Source of the DNA: Hemerocallis citrina
Lineage: Eukaryota; Streptophyta; Magnoliopsida; Asparagales; Asphodelaceae
Direction of reading: 5' to 3'
Assembly (NCBI GenBank): GCA_017893485.1
Contig: CM030366.1
Location: 187,223,947-187,287,946, forward strand
Length of the DNA stretch: 64,000 nucleotides
The position numbers were made by a program, and so were the translations under genes. How positions within the stretch are numbered: position 1 is the first letter of the stretch; the number at the start of each line of letters is the position of its first letter. Of this stretch, positions 1 to 9,546 are shown in pieces. The notes under the pieces were generated by a model. It had not been told where the DNA came from, ran no database searches, and was given only the letters and a program-made list of their open reading frames with translations.

Positions 1-530
1 ATAATACTCTGAAATCAATAATGAGAAAAAGACGTCATCTTTCCTAGTTGCATTACCAAACAAACATCCACGCATAAATTAAAATCGACATAATGTAATA
101 ATCTAAAGGGAACAAAATCACCGTAAAAAGGACAGAATTCTTGACTTAGATCCGTGGATCTTGCAGTCAAAAGAGAAAGAAACAAAGTAGATTCTAGGGT
201 TAGGGTTTCCAAGGAGAACCTAAGAGCGATAGCCATCGATTTGAAGATGCACTGACCACCAAAACCCCTTCTCTCCCTGCTCCGCCTAGAACGCGCTTTT
301 CAAGAATAAGAAGAAATTCGAAGAGAGAGAGAATAATTGGAAGAGAGAGAGAGAGAAGGAAGAAGACGAAGACGATGAGAGAGAACAAGAGAATCGAAGA
401 GAGAGAGAGGAAGAAGAAGGACAGAGCAAGAGAACGGAATCCAAGAAGAGAAAGAGAGAAAGAGAGGGAGGAGGGATGATTGATTTGATTTTGGAACAGG
501 AGTGGGTTGGTGAGGGGGATTATAAAGGCA
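1..530 (-). promoter_or_regulatory. Putative 5' leader and first exon of a minus-strand gene leaving the window
   Basis: Read on the minus strand, about 480-300 is a CT-rich leader typical of plant 5' UTRs. It is followed by an ATG at 236-234 opening the short reading frame MAIALR. A possible splice donor (CTTAG|GTTCTCC) comes right after it, and the next 200 bases are T-rich like an intron. Only this first exon would lie in the window, so no product can be named. The gene would be divergent from the complex I subunit gene at 793. The assignment rests on base composition and a plausible donor only. Confidence 0.3.
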
Positions 531-539
531 GTTGGGAAA

Positions 540-792
540 GGCCAGCTGTATGAACTTTATGACCGTCTAATTTACGCCAAGATGCGTGATATTGATTTGA
601 TTGACCAATGTTTGATTTGATTTTGTGAGTCGGTTTGTGGCCGAGGATATTGTACATAAACCCCTTTATATTGTATTATTTGCATAATTGTGCCAAAACT
701 TTGATTCGGAATATCCTGAGAGAGAGGCCAACCGAGAGAGCTGAGATACCAAAGAAAAAAAGGAGAAAATCAAAAATCAAAAAGATCAAGAA
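540..792. promoter_or_regulatory. Probable shared intergenic promoter region and 5' leader of the 793 gene
   Basis: This is the short spacer between the putative divergent leader and the ATG at 793. The last 80 bases before the ATG are A- and GA-rich with no ATG in the coding frame, as expected for a leader. No convincing TATA box was identified for the plus-strand gene. Confidence 0.3.
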
Positions 793-988
793 ATGGGGAA
801 GCCACTGGGACCCACAGGGGAGTTTTTTTAGAAGGAGGGACGAGTGGAGGAAGCACCCCTCCCTCACCAACAACCTCCGCCACGCGAAGCCCGGCCTCGG
901 AATCGCGCTCGTCGCCTTCGGAATCTACCTCGTCGAAGAAACCGTCTACAACCGCATCAACCACCAGGATCCCCATTCCAATCACTGA
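793..988 (+). pseudogene. NDUFB3/B12-like mitochondrial complex I subunit, one-base frameshift
   Basis: The ATG at 793 opens MGKPLGPTGEFF and the next frame continues RRRDEWRKHPSLTNNLRHAKP..., ending at a TGA at 986-988. Joined, this would be about 64 residues, matching the short plant NADH dehydrogenase 1 beta subcomplex subunit 3 (B12). That protein has the FFRRRDEWRKHP motif and one membrane-spanning helix (here about GLGIALVAFGIYLVEETVY). It is an accessory subunit of respiratory complex I in the inner mitochondrial membrane. The two halves are separated by a run of seven T (823-829), where six would keep the frame; as written, a TAG follows FF. This is either a recent single-base mutation or a homopolymer sequencing error, and the rest of the frame is intact. 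A GT-rich donor just after the stop (around 1003) hints at a 3' UTR intron. Family identity is fairly sure; functional status is not. Confidence 0.8.
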
Positions 989-1777
989 TCGATCCAAATC
1001 CCCAAGGTTTGCCTTTATTTTTGCGAGTATTTCGTTAGTTAATCCCCAAATCTGATTGGATTGAGATTAAATTAGGGTTTGATTAACTGGTTTAGTGAGG
1101 AATTGCAATTTGTTAATAAATTGAAAAATGACATAGAAATATGAAAAACTTTATTGATTAAGTTTAGTGTTTTTTGGGGGAGGAACTGAAGTTAGAGATA
1201 GTTTTGGTGGGGGTCGGGTTTCTTGGGTTTGAAGTAGATGTTGAGGGGGTTGTATATATTTTGAAGCTGAGAGTAATAAGGTTGGGTTTCTTTTATTATT
1301 AGTCTACTATAAATGCTTGGTTCAATGTAAGGAGAGGTTTGGATGGATGTAAAAGTTTGGAAATCTTTTGCAAGCTTTTCTTGGTGGACCATTGAGAAAT
1401 CACCACCTCGTTTCTCTCTCTAAATTTGTTTTCAAGTTTAGAGAGGAGGGAGAAAACAGTGGAAGATCAGAGTAGTGTAGCTACAATGCTCTTCGATAGC
1501 TTTGAATCCTTCCTCATTTTCCTTGTTTTCTTGTCTCATTTTCCTTACTTCTCCATTAATTTGGATCCAACCAAACATAGCTTAAAACTTGAATGAGATA
1601 ATTACTTAACCAATACGTAGATCCAAAATAAATGTAGCTATCCTTTTTATAGATCATGCACGAATTGTGTGTGATTAGATATTGATATCATTCCTAGGGT
1701 CCAGATTCAGTCATATTCTAACCCAATTTTAACCAACTTTAACTGCATTAACTTTATTTTGTTCCATTGACTTGTTA
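989..1777. other. Non-coding stretch, possibly 3' UTR intron of the complex I gene
   Basis: No conserved reading frame is visible. The sequence is T-rich with a possible donor (CAAG|GTTTGCC) just after the stop codon. A matching acceptor might be TTGCAG|GGGACCAGG near 4807, which would make a long 3' UTR intron running to about 4.8 kb. This is inference only. Confidence 0.25.
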
Positions 1778-2455
1778 GGGCATCCACACTCTTTTAATAT
1801 TTTGCCAATTTGGAAAAATAAGAAGAAAAAGAGCGCTTCACGCGTTTGCTATTTTGCCAAATTTTAGCAAATGAGGAACAACAGCTTCTCATATATGAGA
1901 AATGGATTTGGCAATTGCCAAATATAGCAGACGATACATTATGTTTCGTCTCATATTTTTTAATTTTTTAAGGAGATTGAACGGAGCTAGCTTGTTGTGT
2001 CGCCCCTGAATTTTTTAAGATTTTTTAAAAAAAACTATCAGACGGAACATCTTCCATCCTAAATTTAATATATAAAAAATTCACCATCGGGCGGTACATG
2101 TTGTACCATCCGATAAGGAAAAAAACAAAAGAAGGGAACGGACGGAACAACATGTTCCATCCTTCCATTTCTTTGTTTTGGAAAATTTAATCCAAGTCCT
2201 ATTTTCTCCATTCTTTTCATAAATTGCCAAGTCCAAGTAAAACCAAGTTAAAACAAATTATATCACAGCCCACGAGGCTCAAATTATTTTTGTTAAGTTA
2301 TTTTAATTGGTGAGACGGAACAACATGTTCCGTCCATCCATTTTTTTCCTTCTCATTTACCAAATTTTTGCAAACCGCGACTGCAGAGAAATGATGTTTC
2401 TACCATTTCTCATTTTGCCAAATTGGCAAAATAGCAAAAACGAGTGTGGATGCTC
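1778..2455. mobile_element. PIF/Harbinger-type MITE, 678 bp
   Basis: The element begins GGGCATCCACACTC and ends with the inverted form GAGTGTGGATGCTC. It is flanked on both sides by the trinucleotide TTA (1775-1777 and 2456-2458), the 3-bp target duplication of PIF/Harbinger elements. Subterminal sequence is also inverted: TTTTGCCAAATTTTAGC near the left, and TTTTGCCAAATTGGCAAAATAGC near the right. It has no coding capacity. The interior carries repeated short palindromes of the type GGAACAACATGTTCC. It lies downstream of the complex I subunit, possibly within its 3' UTR intron. Confidence 0.85.
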
Positions 2456-2458
2456 TTA

Positions 2459-5160
2459 GTGACCATATCTACTTAAATTTTTGTTTCATGCTCTGGTATT
2501 TGATTCTTATGTCTGATAGTGTAGATCAGCATAGATTCTAATAGGGGTGTAGAACTGGTAATAATGTTTGATACATTAGGTTTGGCTAGTTTTTCAGTAA
2601 TAGACGATTCCCCTTCTAATTTCTGTAATTGTATACTGGAAGGTTGTTTCAAACTCATCCATTGTATGGGTTAGTTTATCAACTTGTGTTTACAATATGT
2701 GGGTCATAGCAGAAGATGTGTAGATTGGATTGACATAAATTAGACATGCCCATATTAAATGTATCCATCTTTTTTATGTATCATATCTGAAATGTGTATG
2801 TAAGATGTTGATTCGTGATAGTAATGGTTAAGGGAACCCAAATTAAATTGCAGCTGGTCTAACCTTAACCTTAACAGCAGTAACTTTATGCTGCTTCATT
2901 GAATTGGCTAGAGCCTATCTTGAATTTTAGTTTCATTTCATCTTTGGACTCATGTTTGATACTGCAGCTCAACATACATCCTACTAGAATTAGTAGGATA
3001 TTGAATATTCACTCATTGAAATAATGGTATTTATTATATTAGGCATCCATATTTATCTTTTGAGTTTGCTTAGCATTGTTCGGTCAGTCATGATTGGATT
3101 CAGAATTCTTTCCCTGATTTGGAGATAGTAAACTGGATTTAGAGTCTTGAGGAATGAGAGGTATATCTTATGACAGATGTTCATGTGAACATTACACGTC
3201 CATATTATTATTTGTATGCGTGATTAGGCCAATAGGTGAACCAGAATTATGTTTGCTAGGGCTTTCAGTATCTTTATCCAGTTATATTGCTATCTAATAG
3301 ATGCAAAACCACTAATTGGGAAGATAATTGACTAATTTATTTAATTTTGAGTCTTGATTAAGTCTTGATTAGGTGTTCCAGTATATTTTTGTTCCTATAT
3401 CATCTCCTTCTACTTGTATATTTCATTAGTCTATGCTGGTATGTTGGGCACAGTTAACCTCTCTCTATGAAGCAACATTGCTATTGTATGCCATACGATT
3501 TCAGACAATTTAGCAGACATAATAGAGGTTGTTATTTCATTGCTACTTCTGTTGATTATTTTAGAATTTGAAAGTGTCATTTTGTCGTGCAATATCATGC
3601 CCATGTTGCTGTCTCCCAATGCTTCTTAGTCCTATTTTGAAATCCTAAAATTTCCCACAATGGTTCGGTAGTTTTAGTTCTTTTGGGTTGGGCCATGTCT
3701 TGTCTTGCCGTGGAAAATCCAGGAATTGTAGTAAATTCATTTGTCGTCAACTGCAAGGTCGAAGTATGCACAGTTTACTGTATAGGTTGTTCATTAACAT
3801 GGAGTAGTAGTTGATTTGTACGGCTGTGATCCACCACAGACCCACCACTCAAATATAATGGGTGCTCAACCACACTGCAGAAGCGGCAAATCAGAAGGGG
3901 ATTGCCATCTAATTTAGAGGCAGTAAGCTTTCGACAACTCTCTGTTTGTTTAGCCCTTTGATTTACCCCTACTACTGGTAACTCGACTAGCATTTCATCT
4001 TAACTCTGCCTTTGACTTTGATACTCCTGTCTGACTGAATGTATGAATGCAGTCACAATGAGTTTGCGTAAAAGATGATCAACTCTCTCTCTCTCTTCTA
4101 TGTCCATCAATTTTTTGCAACCCTTGCATTTTGTTATCATCTATTGTAAACTCATTTTTGGTTACTTAATTTATTTGGCATTGACAATTAGGGGGCAAAA
4201 AAGACAACAAACTCATCATATCAAACCAACACTACTGTAAATTCTTCAAGAATTAGATGAGATATGACATCATATGCATGTGCCATCAAATAAGATATCC
4301 CTTTTTAGCATTCCTGTTATTGGATTTGTAATGTAGTTTTCCAAGGCATGGAGTCTCTGTTTTCAAGAGAATCAGTCCGTTGGATCATGCACATGTTTAA
4401 TCACTATTAATTTCTTTCTTCGCATCCTTGCGGCAAATGATTCGAATAATTAGATTTGAACTTGAAGTGATCATCAATATTATATCTTTCTGTTTTAACT
4501 ATCACACATATATTTTTAATTTGATCTCATTGCAAAATCTCTATGTTATTCATCATTGATAATGATTTCTGAAAATCATTTAGGTCATGCTAATTGGGAG
4601 CATGAATACTTGCTATTATTATTTGTTCTTTTAGACGGCAATCAGAGGATTTTCGAAACTGATTTATATACCGTCATCTTTTGATCTATTTTGTCTTATA
4701 GAAATTATATTTTGGAGGATTCTTTTAGCCTTCCCAGTTTTACGAGCTTTTTAAGTTCAACAAAGTCCTTTTCTTTGTCTGCTTATGAATTTGTTACAAA
4801 ATTGCAGGGGACCAGGGTTTAGGTAGCTTGTTGATACTAATTTGAGGTTGTGGATAATGAGTGAATCCTTAGTGGTGCAACTGGTGCCTATATAAGTAAC
4901 AAATGAGATGCTTCAGTTGTCTATTTGAAAGTTTGAAAGTGGCCATCATGAGCATAAATACTGTTCATATGGAAATGGTCTTTCCCTCCAAGAAGAGAAC
5001 ACCTTATGAAACAATTATGAAAGTCGAAACATTTTTTTTAAGGGTCAAGGGTTAAGGGTTAAAAGCGCGGAACCCACCAATACTTTTAGGTCAAAGCAGA
5101 TAATGCACCTGCAAAATTGGTTAGCGCACATAAGTACCCAAGGTGGGTACAACGTTAGTC
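2459..5160. other. Non-coding AT-rich stretch
   Basis: No reading frame here shows recognisable protein similarity; the short ORFs are chance. Composition (T-rich, pyrimidine tracts before AG) is like intron DNA on the plus strand. A plausible acceptor near 4807 is followed by about 150 bases that could be a terminal non-coding exon. Confidence 0.3.
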
Positions 5161-5325
5161 AACCATTCGTTTTTAAGTTACATGCAGTGCATGTATCTTG
5201 TATATGACAAAAATACTCTTATACTGTTTAGTAATTATTTTTTACATACAAGTCCTCAAAAAATATTTATTGCATATACGTACACTTGTGTATATGGGCA
5301 ATGCTACACCTACTACCTGTTTTAC

Positions 5326-5418
5326 AACCTCCACTCCTTGCACCCTAATGTGGCACTCATCTAGTAGTAGACACCTCCATTAGATGAGTGCCACATTAGG
5401 GTGCAAGGAGTGGAGGTT
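5326..5418. repeat. Perfect 38-bp inverted repeat with 17-bp loop
   Basis: Bases 5326-5363 are the exact reverse complement of 5381-5418, separated by 17 bases. The arms begin AACCTCCACTCCTTGCACCC. The outer flanks (CTACACCTACTACC on the left, GGTTGTTGGTATAAA on the right) are weakly complementary. The whole may be a small foldback MITE, about 5295-5440. Perfect arm identity suggests a recent origin or active gene conversion. Confidence 0.9.
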
Positions 5419-5453
5419 ATAGGAAAGGTTGTTGGTATAAATTTATCCTATAT

Positions 5454-6060
5454 ATATTTCCTTTTGGCAAATACAACCCTAAAAAAATTAAAATTGTGGG
5501 ATACTTATTTACAAAAATCAATCATCTTCTTCCTCTCATTCGTACTCTATCTACCATTACCTAACAAAACCTAACTCGAACCTGCACTATACCCAAACAC
5601 CATACCCTTACTCTTTCTACCCTCCTATCTCCTTCCCCTCTCTCTCTCCCCTCTCTGTGCTCGTCATCTCTCCTACCCTCTCAAACTTAAAAGAACCAAT
5701 TAAATTGAAACTCAACAGACCCATCAAAAATAAAACCATCAAATTCGAATCCAATCCAACAATCTCACATATTCCTTTCCACCCTCTTTGCTTCCTCTCT
5801 CCTTTTCATCTCTCCCACCATCTCAAACCCAAACCCATCAAATCTAAATCCAAACTCAACAAATCCATCAAATTTGAATTCTATTCAACAATCTCATCTC
5901 ATCCTCCTCACCCTCTTCGCCTCCCCTTTCTCTATTTTTCTCTTCTTCGTCTTCTTGTCACTCTTTACATGTTCAAAACCAATTTGACACAAGAAAACCA
6001 TTGTACCTATCAGCACAACTGCTGTCTTTATTAATTACAACTGAAACATATTTAGCCCAG
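5454..6060. repeat. CT-rich block with an imperfect internal duplication
   Basis: A pyrimidine-rich segment contains two related units, about 5690-5820 and 5822-5960. Each has the order CCCATCAAA, AAATTCGAATTC-like, CAACAATCTCA, then a CCACCCTCTTTGCTTCC-like tail. The open frame across it has Ser/Pro/Lys-rich composition and no recognisable domain, so it is not called a gene. Confidence 0.5.
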
Positions 6061-7146
6061 GGAAAAAAAGGTGTCGGATCATGAAATAAAGGTCAAACGA
6101 TTCACTTATATGCTTCTTAGTAACATTTAACCATAAACATATTTTAGACATACAAAAAATGCTGAAATAGAAAAAACTTGGTACATATTTATAAATATTG
6201 ACAAAATAAATAAAACCTAACTTTAATAATTAACTACTAAGTACATGTCTATGTTACAACAGAAAAAACTGAACACCGTCATAAGAAACACATTCGATAA
6301 ATAGGTTCCAGATTAAATTTCTAATAAGCCTATTGGAGGAGAGAAAGTGTCATTGAGAACAGATGAGTCATTGATGGGTTGTCATCAAATAGTTTTTCTA
6401 TTTTTACCCTAATGTGTTAGGTTATTAATTATATGTGTAGCAATTTAGATATTCCGTACTTTATAAGAAAAAATAACCAAATCAGAGACCGATAAACAAC
6501 ATGCATTCTACAGTGCTACTTTAAACTGGTATAGCATATGTGTATATCTAATGAATTATGATGAAATAGAAATCATACCGTTTAAGCTCTCAGTATCCCT
6601 TTGAAGCCATGAGTTTGACCATTACCAAAAATGAAAGATGAATATATAGTTCATGACAGGTTACTCCCAATTGGCAAAGACTGCAGCAGAACAAACTGGA
6701 ATTTGACAGAAAGTAGTTAGCACGTAACTATACCACTACATAATGTATGAGTTTCAGAATATTCTAAAGAGATGATAAATTTTCCTTTCACCTAAACAAC
6801 TGAACATTTTAATTCAAAGTCTTCATAAAGATTAAAGGGAATACGGGTATTAAGTAACTTCAAATTATATTAATTGGTCAAAATATTACCAACGTTTTTC
6901 CTGTAAGAAATCTTTTTGTCTTAATTCCACTCCCATTACCTCTCAACAAGATACTTTTTCCATATCTTTTATGTATGCATGAAAGATAAAAACAAATGTT
7001 ATTTTATATTTAAATTTAAATTTTTAATTTTTTCATATATGTACAAGTGAAGACATGTAAAACGACTTCAAATATGCAACTGTATGTGAGAACTAATGAG
7101 TGTTCTAATAAACAGGCCGTAACCGTATAGATTCAGTATAACTTAC
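6061..7146. other. Non-coding AT-rich stretch
   Basis: No protein-like frame was found on either strand. On the minus strand a possible 3' exon (about 6704-6655) follows an acceptor-like TTCCAG and reads to a stop after a short peptide. It could belong with the candidate exon at 7147-7221 but cannot be confirmed. Confidence 0.2.
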
Positions 7147-7221
7147 CCTGTCTGTTCAAAAAACTTGTCCGGATAAGCAACCACATGCATGTAAAGCACC
7201 AATTTTAAGTTCCAACCAGCC
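7147..7221 (-). other. Candidate 75-base internal exon of unknown gene
   Basis: On the minus strand a good acceptor (AATTTCAG) precedes 7221 and a strong donor (GTAAGT) follows 7147. The one open frame between them reads AGWNLKLVLYMHVVAYPDKF and onward. It lies downstream of the decayed kinesin exons, but the peptide matches no kinesin motif I recognise. It may be an exon of another gene, or chance. Confidence 0.3.
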
Positions 7222-7402
7222 CTGAAATTGATTTCCAATTCAGAATCTTGAAGGTAGAGTACAAATTCAAAGTAAATTACAAAGAAGTAAATATTCAATT
7301 ATTATTGTGTGAGTGTTAAGTATCAAAGTAATAAATATTTTTATGCCCTGATTATTGATTATTTTTATAGGTCAGCCTTCTGCATTTCAGCTCTACCTCA
7401 TT

Positions 7403-8571
7403 ATCTATCCAGAACGGATATCACAACTTGTAATGTCTCAGCGAACACGGCCTTTGTATACAGATTAAAGTTAACTTGCTTAAAAGTGTAGAAATAAAAA
7501 AAATAAAAAGATGTAAATATACGCCAGCTATGAAATCTTGATTTTTTTCATATAAAGCTATGATAGCTTGATGGACCATTCATTAGCTTCATTTGACAGC
7601 TACCGAATTTCACAGATTACTTATTTAAACAAAGAAAATATTTGCTACAAAATAAGAGAGAGAATTGCTTTGTTATCTAGAGCTGAAGTGTCTTCTCACT
7701 ACACCAAAACATTGAAGTAGTAGTAATGGTTGAGCAAATTAGAGTTACATTCTCGTATGCACATGCAAGTTGATATCCCATTTTGTGGGCTGAAACGAAG
7801 GTATATTATTTAATATATTCCACTTCAAACATGTGCATGGAAGGAGTCGAACCTGAGCTATGAATCACGAACACTGAATCGAGGTATATTCCACTTCAAT
7901 TTGGTAACCATGACATGTCAGACACAAATCCAACACGGTACTGAACATTTTTGGGTAGTTCTTTAAAATATCCCCCTGTCCTTGTGTGTCCGTATTGTCC
8001 TCGTGACTAAACTAAAACTCCTAATTTTTAATGAGGGTTGAGGGATGTATATTTGTGTTCTAACATGTACTAATTATACATTAATAACTTAACTAAAGAA
8101 ATAGAAAACTCTCTTGTAATGTTTAAAGAAATAGAGAACTCTCTTCTGTACTAATTATACATTAAACAGATATGGCAAAAAAAATGTCAGAGGTAAAACT
8201 AAGAAACAGAAACCCTCTATTACATAAACTTCGTGTTTGTACCTTCACTATATTTCAGGTAAAAATGTGATCAAATCTGAACTGCTTCTTTGAATTTATC
8301 AGAGCAAACAACTGACAATTCCAAATCTTCATTGAATTCAACCACAAAAGTATATCCATTCAACATACCTGCAGAAAACCCTTATATTTCCTTTCAGCTC
8401 AATTATCTCATTGTACAAACGCTTTCTTTCCAAGCACTCCTGGGTGTCTTCTACAATGCCTCATATTTTGTAAATGCACTTGTTGATCAACTCCTCACAA
8501 ACAACCTGCAAATTCTGTGGCTTCAGAAGTCTGGTCTTGGCATTTCTTCAGTAAGCTGTTGTCCTTGGTCC
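7403..8571 (-). pseudogene. Kinesin-14 (minus-end motor) neck and motor-domain remnant
   Basis: Reading from 8571 downward, the frame gives KDNSLLKKCQDQTSEATEF, then ECLERKRLYNEIIELKGN followed by IRVFCR. This is the neck plus first motor strand typical of plant kinesin-14 proteins. A piece at about 8360-8240 resembles the next motor segment (VVEF...LELSVVCSD, then FRFDHIF in a shifted frame). Bases 7451-7403 encode AVFAETLQVVISVLD, the strand just before the P-loop. Normal kinesins continue YNVCIFAYGQTGTGKT, but here two stop codons follow and the ATP-binding loop is absent. A TGA interrupts the neck (after NKCIYKI), the CRPLN segment is missing, and one frame shift is needed. As seen, this cannot make a motor. 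The family call rests on the contiguous neck motif and is firm. Confidence 0.8.
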
Positions 8572-8693
8572 CTAAAACAAAACCAAACATACAAAAAATA
8601 AATAAATAAATAAATTTGAACAAATTAACCCATTTCTCAAAATTAAATTTCAATTAAGAAAAACAGGGAGAGAGAGAGAGAAAGAGAGATTAC

Positions 8694-9319
8694 CTGAATG
8701 GCTGAATGTTGACTTGTTCATCATCCGTCTCTTCCGAATTGGCCGAATCATCGTCTTGATCTGAAAGGACAACTAAAACCCAGAAAAAAGAAATAATCAA
8801 AAAACCCATCAATAAAATCAAATAGAGCGCACATTAATTCAACTAAAGATCAAATCATTTCTTGACATGATACATTATCGGGAAAATGTCTTCCCATCTT
8901 CTGATTCACAACAAACAAACAAGAAACATCAAGATCTGTTCTTTATCGTACCATTAGAATCAGAAACAAAAACCCATTTTAAAACAATCAGAAACATCAA
9001 GATCCGCACATTTTCATGCCATTAGAATCAGAAACAAAAACCCATTTTAAAACAATCAGAAACATCAAGATCGGAACATTTTCATGCCATTAGAATCAGA
9101 AACAAAAAACCATTTTAAAACAATCAGAAACATCAAGATCGGAACATTTTCATGCCATTAGAATCAGAAACAAAAAACCCACATAAAAACAATCAAAAGA
9201 GAACAAAAAATATATAGAATCTAAAAAATTGGAGGAAAGACGAAGAGATGTATACCATGGGGATCGAATTCTTGGGTGATCCCTTCAAGGACTGAGAGTT
9301 CTTCGGATCTCTCACCCAT
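8694..9319 (-). CDS. Two 5' exons (9319-9256, 8760-8694) of an acidic N-terminus, probably of the kinesin-14 gene
   Basis: The minus-strand ATG at 9319 opens MGERSEELSVLEGITQEFDP and ends at 9256 with a GTATAC donor. After an intron with a TTTCAG acceptor, 8760-8694 continues in frame as QDDDSANSEETDDEQVNIQP, ending at a GTAATC donor. The splice phases match exactly, which favours a real gene. The peptide is acidic and has no recognisable domain. Splicing on to the kinesin segment at the visible acceptor (8571) is out of frame by one base, so the full transcript appears broken or uses another junction. I cannot prove that the two parts are one gene; proximity and strand favour it. Confidence 0.5.
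8951..9190. repeat. 68-bp tandem repeat, about 3.5 copies
   Basis: Copies begin at 8951, 9019, 9087 and 9155 with CCATTAGAATCAGAAAC and differ at only a few positions; the last copy is partial. The array sits inside the first intron of the minus-strand gene. Confidence 0.95.
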
Positions 9320-9399
9320 GGTTTGTTCTCGAATCGATCTCCTGAAATTCTTCGGAGGGAATTTGTGGGGTAGGGGGGCACGAATTGAAGAGATCGATC

Positions 9400-9430
9400 A
9401 AGAACGCGAGAGAGAGAGAGAGAGTGAGGA
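9400..9430. repeat. GA microsatellite in the putative 5' leader
   Basis: A GAGAGA run lies about 85 bases upstream of the minus-strand ATG at 9319. It would be a CT-rich 5' leader, a common feature of plant promoters. A second GA run lies at about 8668-8690 in the following intron. Confidence 0.7.
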
Positions 9431-9546
9431 GTTATAACGGGGATGTGGGATTTTATTCGGAGTAATAAAAGGGTGTTAGTATCTGAATTTTGAAGTTGGG
9501 TTCCTTTTTTTAGACGGTGAACAACGGTATCTAGTAGGTTTTACAT

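Noticed and set aside
5143..5383. Two overlapping small ORFs
   Set aside because: They cover the hairpin and flanking AT-rich DNA and show no protein-like features.
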